This document shows positions 11,790 through 22,126 of a stretch of 64,000 nucleotides of DNA, in pieces. The stretch comes from Enoplolaimus lenunculus (taxonomy: Eukaryota; Nematoda; Enoplea; Enoplida; Thoracostomopsidae). Every line of letters begins with the position of its first letter. Positions within the stretch are counted from its first letter, which is position 1. The notes beneath the pieces were generated by a model. That model had not been told where the DNA came from. It searched no databases and saw only the letters and a list, made by a program, of their open reading frames with translations. The position numbers and the translations under genes are program-made. Location of the stretch: NCBI GenBank assembly GCA_030248215.1, contig JASANG010001881.1:248001-312000 (forward strand), read 5' to 3'.

Positions 11790-12050
11790 AATTGGAGTAC
11801 TATACTTTTGGTGATAAAAGTTGTTATTTAATAAATTTTATCTGTCTGTTGCTCGCTATACAATACGCGTTGTGCTATAATCGTCGCGGGCCGCCGGAAG
11901 CCGCCGTCGTCCAGCACGACAAAATTAGACTGACATCATTAGATTTTGCCTATGTTTTTGTTTGCATCTATAGCCGCGCCCGGAAACGTCCAGCGGTGTC
12001 CGGCGGCGTGCGTTGGCGTCCGGCAGTGATAAGTATAGCACATCCCTATC
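11790..12050. mobile_element. Family O MITE-like, GC-rich core
   Basis: ACTATACTTTTGGTGATAA at the left and AGTGATAAGTATAGCA at the right are inverted. The core is rich in CGCCGGA words. 61168-61330 is similar. Confidence 0.5.
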
Positions 12051-12269
12051 ACTAAAATATAGCAATAAATACAAAACAAACAGCGTCTAAAACGTAAAAA
12101 ATTAAAATCCGAATCCTTAAGGATTTAACGAAAACGGGTCTATGCGCTTAGCACTCGACAAATTGAGCGTAACTTTACCAGTATCAATTTTAGAACGGTT
12201 CGAAATTATGGCACACAAAGTTCAGTGTAAACAGTGCGGATTTGAAAGTCTACCATCTATATACTTCAT

Positions 12270-12467
12270 GGTCCATGTATACAACAGGGCCGGAACACTT
12301 TCTTTAGGGACTGTAATAGAGTAAGCTTAAGCTTTAGGCTAACTGTTTTGCTTAGGCTTAGGTTTTAGGCTTAGTCATACGCTCATCCTGACGCTTAGGC
12401 TTAGGCTTAGGCTTAGGCTTAAAAATTTGCTTATGCTACAGTTCCGGACCTGTTCTATACATGAACC
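12270..12467. mobile_element. Family A MITE
   Basis: GGTCCATGTATACAACAGGG to CCTGTTCTATACATGAACC; TTAGGC runs inside. Confidence 0.8.
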
Positions 12468-12971
12468 CGCTTCATATTTGCCAAATATAAGCCACAATAC
12501 CTGTTTGCTGCGTATATTGAGGTTGCGGTTTACATATTATTGCTTAATATACCAAAAAACTTAAAGGGTGCTAACTTTTGAACCAGAGACCCTGCAGGTT
12601 AAATTCAGTACCATTGAACTCGGCTGTCTTCGAACCTATCAAACAAGGAACTTCAGCAAATTACAAAGGGTCACATATTCCGTACCTCCGCAGCGAATCC
12701 AACATTTCTGTCTTGATGGAAATCTATCATAATGCATTTAACCGCCCGCAGAAACAATTAAGCAATAGCCAATCATCAAGATTAAAGTTAACTTAAATTG
12801 GCGAAAACACTAAATAAACCGATCCTGTACACCTGATGGATTTAAGTGGACGTTTACCCCAAATTACACTCTTGTGGACATAGAAAAAATTGCCTTAATT
12901 GCTCGTACGACTTTCTCAACACAGAAATTAAGTTTAAGTTGAACCTAAGCTACATCTCCTGATAACAACCG

Positions 12972-13048
12972 GAAACTTTCCCACGGTTCGAACCTGCGAC
13001 CTCAGCCCTCAAAGGCAACGTTATCCACTCGACCATCCATCCATGATG
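12972..13048 (-). pseudogene. tRNA-like pseudogene (Leu/Ser type)
   Basis: Minus strand: GATGGTCGAGTGGATAACG resembles a D arm with A box, and CGCAGGTTCGAACCGTGG a T arm with B box. Acceptor stem does not close well. Confidence 0.4.
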
Positions 13049-13310
13049 GCGTCTTACTAATTCACGGTATGTACTCTGCGGTATACTGGGTACATGCAAC
13101 AGTATATCAACAACTATATAATATATAAAATATATGCAAATTAGAAATTTTAAACATTAGGAGATCAAAAATAGGTTTGGTGAAAACAGGGCGGGGAGAG
13201 CGAAGTGGATTTCACCAGGGGTCTATTTTTCAACAATCCATCCAAAATATCTCATTTTTCGAAATTAGCGATTGCGCAATTTTAAGAAAATTTAGCTAAT
13301 TTGAAAACCA

Positions 13311-13518
13311 CACTGCAAAAATGTTGAGTCAAATTGACTCGCTCTGAAATAGGCTCTACGGGACTACTCAAACTGAGTCAAATTCGACTTCGCCAGAGTC
13401 AAATTAGACCCACTGAATCGCACGTTTGACTCTGGTGGAGTCGAATTTGACTCAGTTTGTGTAGTCCCGTAGAGCCTATTTCGGACAGAGTCAATTTGAC
13501 TCACAATTTTTTGCAGTG
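13311..13518. mobile_element. Hairpin MITE of GAGTCAAATT repeats
   Basis: About 208 bases forming one long inverted repeat: CACTGCAAAAATGTTGAGTC at the left, complement at the right, plus inner AGGCTCTACGGGACTAC on both arms. Few mismatches, so it is fairly young. Confidence 0.85.
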
Positions 13519-14270
13519 CAGCATAGTTTCTAAATAGACTAAAATTAGTAATTCCTGTATAAGGGTTATTGTAAAATTGCTACCCCCAAGATATGAACTG
13601 CTGATAATAGAGACGGCCTCTGGGTCGTCTCAATAATTGCACAATTATTTAAATTTTAACATTTCAACCCAATGCAAAACCATTCAATTCGGTGTACGCT
13701 GAGCTTTTCGCGGTACACAAGATTTGATCCAGTTGAATCTAAGTTTGGAATGCTTCGTTGAAGACGCGTAAGGCAAACTCCTTTCATTGGGTTTTAATTC
13801 TAAAATTGCTCCTAACTTCTGTTCGCCTGGCTGGCGAGTTTTCGTTTACAATTTTCAAACTTTTTGTAATTATTGTGAATCTTAATTTCTGTGACACTCG
13901 ATGTATATGTGTATTTTATTGCGTAGGTAAAGATTGACAAACATATAATGACTTTTATGATTAGTAAAAAATATTTAAAATAACTTTATTTTCGGATATT
14001 TGCGAAATGTATCTGAAAACCTTTTAACCTGTTACTTAAAATTATTCTCAGAAAGAGTTTATTTTACCACCTGTTCTTCAGCCCGCCTACTGGATTCACC
14101 CATCATATATGCATATGTATATATGTATATACTCGTGTATTATCGTTGTTGAGCCATCCTGAGATATCTCTGACTGACGTTTATGACAGTCTTGGTACGG
14201 AAAACGTTAAATGCTGTGGTATGCTTTCCAACGCGCTGAGCTAAAGTTGGACTTTTGTCACATGGCTCAT
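13519..14270. other. No gene seen
   Basis: AT-rich, with a short TATATGCATATG-type palindrome near 14105; no ORF or repeat of note. Confidence 0.4.
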
Positions 14271-15012
14271 TAAGCCCTACTCACACGTGCAAGTTTTTGC
14301 TGCGAGAATTTTCAACTGCAATTTGCACGCAGAACTTGCATTTTTTCGTCAGCCAATGAGCAACCGGTTGTAATAATTTCAGTGAACTTGCATAGTTATT
14401 CAACAAGGTACAACCGGAGGTCTGTCTCCGGCTTCAGGTCCGGCAGAAAATCGGCCTCCGGCTTCGGCTCTGGCTCCGGTAGAAAGGTACAACCGGAGGT
14501 CTGTCTCCGGCTTCAGATCCGGCAGAAAATCGGCCTCCGGCTTCGGCTCTGGCTCCGGTAGAATTTTTGCTTGAGGTTCCGGAACTTTCGTTAGTTAAAT
14601 TCTGCATAATTTTGAAAATTTATCTGTTTAGTGTGTTTCGTTTTACTTTTGTCACAATTTTTAGGAAAGAATTTCCGCAATTTCGCAGGAAATTATCGTC
14701 AAACCAGACACTTTAAAAACATTGCAGATATTGGCAAAAATTAACTAATTAACCAACATTTTTACTACCAAATTTCGCCTTACCTCCGGTTCTGGCAAGT
14801 TTCGTTGACGTCCGGCTCCGACTCCGGTATTTTTCACCTCCGGTTGCGCCGTGTTATTCACACATGTAAAGTAAATTATTTCCAACTATGATTTTTAATG
14901 AATCATTTGCAGTTGCAAGATTTTCGAATGGGATTTTGGGCAAAACTTGCAAGTGCAAGTTGCAGTGGCAAGTTCTTGCAACAAAAACTTGAACGTGTCG
15001 TATAGGGCTTTA
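14271..15012. mobile_element. Family D MITE split by a family J insertion
   Basis: TAAGCCCTACTCACACGTGC at the left and ACGTGTCGTATAGGGCTTTA at the right. A family J element fills 14403-14863. Confidence 0.75.
14403..14863. mobile_element. Family J MITE nested in family D
   Basis: CAAGGTACAACCGGAGGTCT, with a direct repeat of the left end (14405 and 14485), and a right end CTCCGGTTGCGCCGTG. Younger than its family D host. Confidence 0.7.
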
Positions 15013-15204
15013 CTCATAATCTACTCGATGTGAGAAGGGGTTAAACTATTGTTTGTTGATTTCATAGCAAGGCATCCGATTTAAAAGTTCTATTCGAATG
15101 TAAGTCAGTTGATGTTTTGACGGTGTTCACATAAAATTCAAACTGGACTGGTGCCAGACAATATTGGAGGGTATACAAAGTCATTAATTAGAGTTTCGAA
15201 TGAA

Positions 15205-15331
15205 TAACCATGCAAGTTCACTGAATTTATTGCAGCCGCTTTCTCATTCGCTGATGAAAAAAATGCAAGTTTTATGCGTTGAATTTGTATCTGCAAGTTC
15301 ACGCAGCAAAAACTTGCTCGTAGGGCTTAAT
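15205..15331. mobile_element. Family D fragment
   Basis: CATGCAAGTTCACTGAATTT, then TTCACGCAGCAAAAACTTGC and TAGGGCTTAA: right half only. Confidence 0.65.
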
Positions 15332-16206
15332 ACACAATACACAGCATTTGATTTGTGATAATTGCAGGAAGTTTAAGCGTCCAGCGGTTTTAACATTACT
15401 CTAGAGTCTTGAAAATTTTTTTGACCATTTCGTCCTGTCCTGTAGTTGTTGCATTGGCACTTAATTTTTATTTTGATTCTAAAAATTTACTCGGGGACAT
15501 CGAGTTGACCGAAACAGAGGCTTGATTTTGCAGTTCACCTGCTTAAATTCAGGAACAAAAGGAATATGAAGGCGTTTAGATACGTATAGTAGGAGTACCA
15601 TTAAATGCCAAATATTCCCTGAGGCTAATTTAGCACCGCACCTAATTTTGGTTGGTTGAAAAATATGCATAATTGTATATTAATAAATACGTCATTTTGC
15701 GCACACAGTTTGCTAGATCAAAACAGTACGTTTACGCACGTCTCTTGCCTAGACTAACCATAATTAATCGCTAGTAAGACAAAGACAAAGGTAGGATTTT
15801 ATTTCGGAAATATACGACATTCATTTTTATAAGCAGTCAGTAGCGAGCGAGAAAGTTATTCCGAAATATGAACCACAAAAAGTAAATCTGTGAACCGTTC
15901 AAAACTTTCTATTTTTGCTTATTTTAACAGTTTCGTAGCAGATATTTGTTGTTATATTTTATCCGCTCGTATACATTTCCGATATTTGAAATTAATTTTT
16001 GATAACAAATCGCCTAAAAACTTTTATGAATGAAATTCATTTTTATAGATCATTTACACGTGAAAAGTCTCAGTGGAATATGCGTGAAGCTTAAAAAACT
16101 AGAATATTTGCAGTTGCGGTTGAAAATATTGTTGTGAAAGTTTGTATTTTTGACGAATTTTCGCGAAATCTTGCGTTTAAAATTAATTACGCAACTAATG
16201 AGTCAA
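15332..16206. other. No gene seen
   Basis: AT-rich; a 63-codon minus ORF at 15479-15670 shows no domain. Confidence 0.4.
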
Positions 16207-16536
16207 GCAGGGTGCAACCGGTATTATAAAATACCGGAAACGGAACCGGAAAGTTAGCCTAAACCCTGAAACAAAAGCAGTAGCTCGACATGTATGATCA
16301 ATTATAAAGTATGACACAAATTTAAAATTTTGACAATACACGCTCAGACAATTTTAGAAAAATAAGTTACAATAATATGTCATGTTTTCTTATATTTCCC
16401 AATGAGAAAAAATTTTCAATGCCGAAAATACCGGAAAATTTCGGTGAAAAATAGCAGATTTTTTACCGGAACCGGATAGTAAAAATACTGTATTTCTCTA
16501 CCGGAACCGGAATTCCGGTTGCACCTTGGAGTAAAG
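16207..16536. mobile_element. Family J-like MITE, TACCGG type
   Basis: CAGGGTGCAACCGGTATTAT at the left, ATTCCGGTTGCACCTTGG at the right. The inside is AT-rich. Confidence 0.65.
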
Positions 16537-16539
16537 TTG

Positions 16540-16770
16540 TTATCTTTTACTTGCCATTTCCTGAATGAATATTTTCTGTTTTACTGGTAACGTAGTTCCA
16601 AGTTAGAATTCGACCTTAAATTCTCGTGTTGGAAATGCTCACCATTTCGGCTTAGCTTTAACTGAACGTTCGATCTCTAGGAGGGTCACACGTCTTGTAA
16701 TACATTTCACTCTGCAAACTTATCATACCCCGTGTACTGTGTATACCAGTCAACGACGTTGGAACAATAT
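16540..16770 (-). mobile_element. SINE-like copy, decayed
   Basis: TGAATGAATATTTTCTGTTTTA and GGGTCACACGTCTTGTAAT align loosely with the copies at 58625 and 60630. Confidence 0.4.
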
Positions 16771-17134
16771 TTGCAACGCTGCTTGTTATATTTTTCCCAT
16801 CAGTTCATTTTTGGACGTGATTCAAATTACGTATGTGGGACGCTCCAACTTTAATAATATATGGCACGTAAACTGTTTGTAATTGGTTACTTTTGATCAT
16901 AATACACTTTATGCAGAAATGGACTTTGTGTTTAGAGTTACTTTTGACTGCGAAAATTTCTTTGAGGAACAAGAAATCGATTATGTAAAACACTTTTTAT
17001 TGAACCCAAGCCCCCGTCTAAGCAAACATTTACGACCCACAACTTTATTGGGGGACTGCAGTTTTCGCGTTGGTAGCCACGAATTTTAAATTATACACAG
17101 GTGCAGTGGCCAGGCCAGGTTAAGGTATGGTCAA

Positions 17135-17432
17135 TTCCAAATTGGGCAGGTAAAAAGCGGAAATACGACTTGCACTAGCCCAGGGCGGAATTATGTCTGG
17201 TAAAACTGTACATTTTCTAATTGGTTACTTCATAGCGGCAAATTAGCTATGAAAATCAAACTGCTTTGTAGCCAGCAGGTACTTAACGACTTAGCCAATC
17301 AATAAAAAGTATTCGTATTGGCATTAATGCAGTAACCAATCACAAGGCGTGCACCTGTAGCAGCGAAAGAATTACGCCATGGCTAATCCAAGTCGTAATT
17401 TCACATAGATTAACTACTGCCGAATTCGGAAT
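17135..17432. mobile_element. MITE with AATTGGGC ends
   Basis: AATTGGGCAGG and GAAATACGACTTGCACTAGCC on the left face GGCTAATCCAAGTCGTAATTTC and CCGAATTCGGAATTGGGC on the right. A related piece is at 52846-53008. Confidence 0.65.
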
Positions 17433-17575
17433 TGGGCTGAATTCCGGGATACTAACTGAAAATGTTTCCATTAAAAAATTTCAGATGTTGCCGCTGACAT
17501 CGGAAATATACATGGACCCAATTAATTGTCAGATGTACTCTACATGGTAACCATAATTACAAAGATAAATAATAT

Positions 17576-18010
17576 ATGTTGTCACTGAGAAGTGTTGCAG
17601 TTTTAGCAATAATTGCAGCTGCATGCACGTTTAATTCAAAATTATCAGCCGGTCATCGAGCGAAGTACGTGACAGCTGTCGGTTGGCTACCAATACGGGC
17701 GAATCAAATATTTTTCCGACGTCCAAACCGTAAATTTTTCTTAATGTTTTCAAAAATTCAACTCCAATGCTATAAGTATCAACAAAAAAGGAATCATCAT
17801 CATCATCATCAACAACAACAACACAACATTCGGCATTGTCTAAAAATGATTAATAGATCAGCAACACAAACAACAACAACAACCACGGCGGCGACAACGC
17901 GACAGACGGCAACATTAAAGGAAAATCGACCCGTTTTAAATTTGACGCATGGAGCAATTCAAGCTATTGTTAAGAATTCTGTACCCCCCTTAATGACCGC
18001 TGGTGTCTAA
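17576..18010 (+). CDS. Small secreted-type protein, paralogue 2 (unknown family)
   Basis: 144 codons plus stop, with an in-frame TAA two codons before the ATG. Residues 1-24 (MLSLRSVAVLAIIAAACTF) form a clear signal peptide. Block 1, residues 41-60, is RANQIFFRRPNRKFFLMFSK. The C-terminal block, residues 126-144, is GAIQAIVKNSVPPLMTAGV. The middle is low complexity: His5, Gln4, Thr runs. In the VPPLM ending, seven of nine codons differ from paralogue 1 only at the third base, so selection has kept the peptide. Block 1 here has SK in place of GK, so the amidation signal is not kept. Function unknown; both genes lie on the same strand 7 kb apart, a tandem duplicate pair. Confidence 0.75.
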   Translation: MLSLRSVAVLAIIAAACTFNSKLSAGHRAKYVTAVGWLPIRANQIFFRRPNRKFFLMFSKIQLQCYKYQQKRNHHHHHQQQQHNIRHCLKMINRSATQTTTTTTAATTRQTATLKENRPVLNLTHGAIQAIVKNSVPPLMTAGV

Positions 18011-18106
18011 ATTTTTAAGTTTAAGCTTAATCCCATTTTAGCATACAGTAACATATATAATACACTGTACATCAAGAAAGTATAACTGGATATTTATTTC
18101 CGGTTT

Positions 18107-18387
18107 TAAACCCTATTCACGCGTGCAAGTTTTTGCTGCGAGAACTTTCAGCTGCAAATTGCACGCAGAACTTGCCTTTTTTCATCAGCCAATAAGAAAG
18201 CGGATGCAATACATTCATTGAGCTTGCATGGTTATTCACACATATGAACTAAATTTATAGCTTTGATTTTTAATGAATTATTTGCAGCTGCAAGTTTTTC
18301 GAACTGGATTTCGGACAAAACTTGCAAGTGCAAGTTGCAGCTGCAAGTTCTCGCTGCAAAAAATTGCACGTGTGAATAGGGTTTAAT
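18107..18387. mobile_element. Family D MITE
   Basis: TAAACCCTATTCACGCGTGC to GCACGTGTGAATAGGGTTTA; both TIRs present. It starts about 100 bases after paralogue 2. Confidence 0.85.
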
Positions 18388-18395
18388 AAATAAAA
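18386..18395 (+). promoter_or_regulatory. Candidate poly(A) signals for paralogue 2
   Basis: Two overlapping AATAAA hexamers about 375 bases after the stop, right at the end of a family D MITE. Position is plausible for a 3' UTR; not tested. Confidence 0.3.
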
Positions 18396-18649
18396 AATTA
18401 ATTTGGAAAACAGAAAAAAACAAAACATCTTTGACCGTTTAGTATATCAGTATCAGTTTTCCGTTTCTGGTATTTTTACTATCCGTTTACACCCTGAACA
18501 CACAGTTTATAAAACATAACTCACAATGTTTAAACTGTTCGTGCACACTTGCGTTAAACAAATTCTCTGCGAGACATGAGCGTGTTCTTTGGACTCGAGC
18601 GTACAACACTTGTAGTCGATCGGAAATTATACTAGGCATTTACTACTGT

Positions 18650-18896
18650 GGCCCATGTAAAGATCAGAGGCAGAACGTTTTTTGTGGGACTAGAAAAGAG
18701 TAAGCTTAACTTTTACACTAATTTTTTGCTTGGCTTTAGGCTTAGGAATATGCTCATTCATACGCTTAGGCGGCCATGTAATGATCAGGGGCGGAACGTT
18801 TTTCTACGGGACTGTAAATAGAGTGCGCTTTAAGCTTTAGACTAATTTTTTGCTTGGCTTAGAAATATGCTCATTATTACGCTAGGCTTAGGCTTA
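18650..18896. mobile_element. Two adjacent partial family A MITEs
   Basis: GGCCCATGTAAAGATCAGAG and GGCCATGTAATGATCAGGGG start two head-to-tail copies, each cut short on the right. Confidence 0.65.
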
Positions 18897-18904
18897 ACAT
18901 TCAT

Positions 18905-19284
18905 GCGCAAAGAAGGTTATACTCGAAATTTCTTGACTTGAAAAGGTTTTCATCGCGATGCAATCTTTATTTAATGCTTAAAAATTTAAAACTAGTCCCA
19001 TTACTTTCGCCGTCGGTTGCGAAAATCAAACAAGTTAGATATTTGAATTAATTCAAAAGGCGCTCAGCAACATGTCTTCTGGTTGGCCAATGAAAATGCA
19101 AGTGCCAGAAATTCGAGCTATTTTTGACGGCGTTCCCACGTGCAAATTAAATTCAATCACATCAATTCTAATGAATAATTTGCAGCTGCAAGAACATCAA
19201 ATCTGCTTTGTGACCAAACTTGCACATGCAAGTTGCACGTGCAAGTTTTTGCTGCAAAAACTTGCACGTGTGAATAGGGCTTTA
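18905..19284. mobile_element. Family D MITE, right part intact
   Basis: Ends TTGCACGTGTGAATAGGGCT; inside has CAAGTGCCAGAAATTCGAGC. Left TIR not clear. Confidence 0.65.
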
Positions 19285-19366
19285 TTTTTAACTCTTTTAA
19301 TTTGATCCAAATAAAATTTAATCGGTGGTTATTTTTACATGTTCAAGTTTGAATCTGTTGATCAAT

Positions 19367-19770
19367 ACTGTAGTGACCCGAATATGAAGGGGTACTAATA
19401 TATGGCCTTTCCAGAGGGTACACCCTCCTGTTATTCGGTTACGGACAGTTATTTATTTTTAACCCGCCCTCCGCTGCCTTTTGATAGTTACTCATAACAC
19501 CCACCTCTTATGTCATTCTCTCTTTTGGGCAGGACTGACCTTCCGTAGCATATTTGTTGGTTGCCATTTCAGTTGTTTTCTGGATTATTTAATAAAATTT
19601 ATGCAGGCAGTTTGTACCTGTGTGTTATATTTTTGAGCAGTATACACCTAAGTACGGTTTAGGATCTCTATGCGCTTACGGACTCTTATTAGAGATACGG
19701 ACTCCTATTGATTGGAACTCAAAATGAGGACACCCCTCTTGTTACCCTCCCCCTTCGGGTCACTACTGTA
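19367..19770. mobile_element. MITE-like element, family I, second copy
   Basis: Same ends (GTAGTGACCCGAATATGAAG and CTTCGGGTCACTAC) and the same inner AGAGATACGGACTCCTATTG. Confidence 0.75.
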
Positions 19771-20075
19771 CCAAGGTTGAACTGGCCATAAAATTCGTCC
19801 CTGGTGTTTCGATATAAATCGGCTCAAATGTGATAAATTTTAAAAACCATTACAATAAGCAGGTCTCTTAGCCCATATTGAGCAACACAGATTTAAATTT
19901 TTCATTTTCCGTCAGCTTCCAAAATTCCAAGCCGCCCTGCATCCGTGTGCTCGGTACGTCATACCGCCCGCCTGTCGAGTAAATGGATGGCATACAGTTG
20001 CCATACGGTCTATTCTAGTGGTCTTTTAGCACTTTAGACTAAAAAACTAATGGGGTTTTTGGGGGTACAAAACCC

Positions 20076-20237
20076 GGTCCATGTTACTTTAAGGGGAGTC
20101 CAGGTTACTGGTAGGTCCATAAAAGAGTAGGTTTAGATTCTAGATTACATTTTTTGCTTAGGCTTACGCTTAGGCTTAGGCTTAGGCTTAGGAATACGCT
20201 TAATCTACTGTTACGGTCCGTACAGTAACATTGGCCC
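20076..20237. mobile_element. Family B MITE, reverse orientation
   Basis: GGTCCATGTTACTTTAAGGG to GTCCGTACAGTAACATTGGC; TTAGGC run inside. Confidence 0.8.
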
Positions 20238-20574
20238 AAAAGGCTTCTCTGAAATTGATGACCAGGAATGTAAATATTGACCGTTTCAACAAAATTTTGG
20301 TTACATTCATGCCCTTGAACAAGCTGCCTTATTAAACTTTATTTCAGTCAATTAGGATCCACTTTTGGTTAAACCAGATAAGTCGAACCTGTTTTCGTAC
20401 AACGTCAAGTCATGAGACAAGGGCACAGGTGGCTGAAGGATGTTCGGGGGTCAAGCCTTCTTTTAGGATTTTTGTCCAGGGGTTTAAGGGTCTTTTCAAG
20501 TTATAGGAACGTAAGAGCTTCAATTTCAAAATTTTTATACCAGATGAGTGTCGCCTGACCAAATTTTTGGCTGC

Positions 20575-20722
20575 GCAGGCCCGTAACCAGAGGGGCTCAG
20601 CCCTCCCCCTGTACAGTTGCCCCCACCCATACAAAATATTCAACATTGCTTGTAAGTCATCGTAAACCCTTGTATGCCGCTCTTGAAAACACTTTAACCC
20701 CTCTAGCAAGGTGAGCTGGTTA
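20575..20722. mobile_element. Family H MITE-like element
   Basis: GCCCGTAACCAGAGGGGCTC to CTAGCAAGGTGAGCTGGTTAC, with ATTGCTTGTAAGTCATCG inside. The 144-codon minus ORF at 20410-20844 crosses it. Confidence 0.6.
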
Positions 20723-21059
20723 CCGGTTCGTTCTGCAATTGTTAACGAGATTAGCGAGAAGTTAAAGATAAATGTAGCCATACAATGGATCACATTACAA
20801 TAGGATCTTACATTATATACTACAACCCGCATTACAATAACCAATTTCAGCTTCGGATCAATTAAAGTTGAACGAATTTCACTTATAGTAAAGAGGAATA
20901 AAAAATATAATCTGTATAATTAAAGCTGGAATGCCCAACATACGTAAATAAACCGAGCATCATTTCAGCATAGGATAATTTTGTTGTTTGCAAACAATTT
21001 ATGACTTTACTGGAAACCTTAATATTTTAACGATACAAATCGTGCACCACCCCTGTGAT

Positions 21060-21372
21060 TGGATCTGCGACGATTGCCCAACGACAATTACCCATGCGGC
21101 ATTTGAAAATATACGATACCCAAACGATAATTGCAAAATGCGACAATTGCTCAAACGAGACCATTACCTGAACAATGGGCGAATTCCGAGTGGAGACAAT
21201 GATTGATGACCAGTTACGACAATTTCAGGCCAAAGCTTTTACTCAGGTTTCTTCAAACCTGTTCAGCTAATGTTCAGATGCCTGATAAGCGAACTTAAAC
21301 GCAATTTATTGCATTTGCAGCATTTGTTGCATTGTCGTTTGGGCAGTTGTCGTTTGTGCAATTCTCGCAATC
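21060..21372. mobile_element. MITE with ACGACAATTGC-type ends
   Basis: TGCGACGATTGCCCAACGAC at the left and TTGTCGTTTGGGCAGTTGTC near the right end are inverted. Confidence 0.6.
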
Positions 21373-21489
21373 CGGATTCAGAAGTAAATGCCATAAATGA
21401 GAACGTTAATTGTTCCTCTATTAATACAGTAAGTTAGCAAAATTAAACAGAGAAAAATGCAAGAAATAACCCGTGAAAGCATTTGATTT

Positions 21490-21675
21490 GCCATGGCGGA
21501 TCCAATGGAAGCTTACATAAACCCGAAACTGTCCACAACAGGGATACAAACCAAAATTTTGTGTAAACATTTTTAGTACTAAAATGGCGTTTGTCTTTTC
21601 ACTGCCTTGGCTTGCGAGCTTTTGTCAGTTGTTTTTGCAGATTTTGTCTAAGAAATTTCTGGATCCGCCATTGAT
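21490..21675. mobile_element. MITE-like element, GGATCC ends
   Basis: GCCATGGCGGATCCAATGG and CTGGATCCGCCATTGATT are inverted. 23063-23360 has similar ends. Confidence 0.5.
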
Positions 21676-21704
21676 TGGTTACACACAAATCGTCAGGGTG
21701 GATA

Positions 21705-21980
21705 GTTTCTCTGTGGGACTGCAATAGAGTAAGCTTAACCTTTAGACTAATTTTTTTTCTTGGCTTAGGCTTATGCTTAGGAATAAACTCATTCTTACTA
21801 TAAAGTTTAGGCGTAGGCTTCGGTTTAGGAATAAACTCATTCTATGTTTAGGTTTAGGCTTAAGCTTAGGATTAGGTTTAGGAATAAACTCATTCTATGT
21901 TTAGGTTTAGGTTTAGGCTTAGGTTTAGGCTTAGAAATAAGCTTATAATACTGTTCCGCCCCTGTTCTTTACATTGGCCA
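21705..21980. mobile_element. Family A MITE just past the channel stop
   Basis: ACTGCAATAGAGTAAGC, several TTAGG runs, ending CGCCCCTGTTCTTTACATTG. It lies 15 bases beyond the stop codon, so the channel 3' UTR runs through it. Confidence 0.75.
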
Positions 21981-21994
21981 CATTGTTCAATTTT

Positions 21995-22126
21995 TCACCG
22001 TAAAAGTTTTTTAATTCCAGTAGATATTCCAGCAGTTATTAAAAATACAACTTCAACACAAGATACCACAGACATCCCAAGCGCGAATCCCATTGTTCCA
22101 CCGATGTCGCTAAGTGCATCAGTCAG
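21995..22126 (-). CDS. Channel exon 11: TM2, selectivity filter and stop
   Basis: 132 bases with stop TGA at 21995-21997, entered in phase 0. LTDALSDIGGTMGFALGMSV, then VSCVEVVFLITAGI, then about eight cytosolic residues ending KKLLR. GMS fits the G-x-S filter, SDIGG puts Ser at the degenerin position, and the Glu of CVE matches the conserved TM2 acid. The cytosolic tail is very short for the family. Confidence 0.92.
   Translation of the reverse strand: MTDALSDIGGTMGFALGMSVVSCVEVVFLITAGISTGIKKLLR

Noticed and set aside
16883-17089. 68-codon plus ORF with acidic stretch
   Set aside because: No domain, no homologue in the window, and the opposite strand is also open.
20410-20844. 144-codon minus ORF
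   Set aside because: It runs through a family H repeat and has no domain, signal peptide or splice context.
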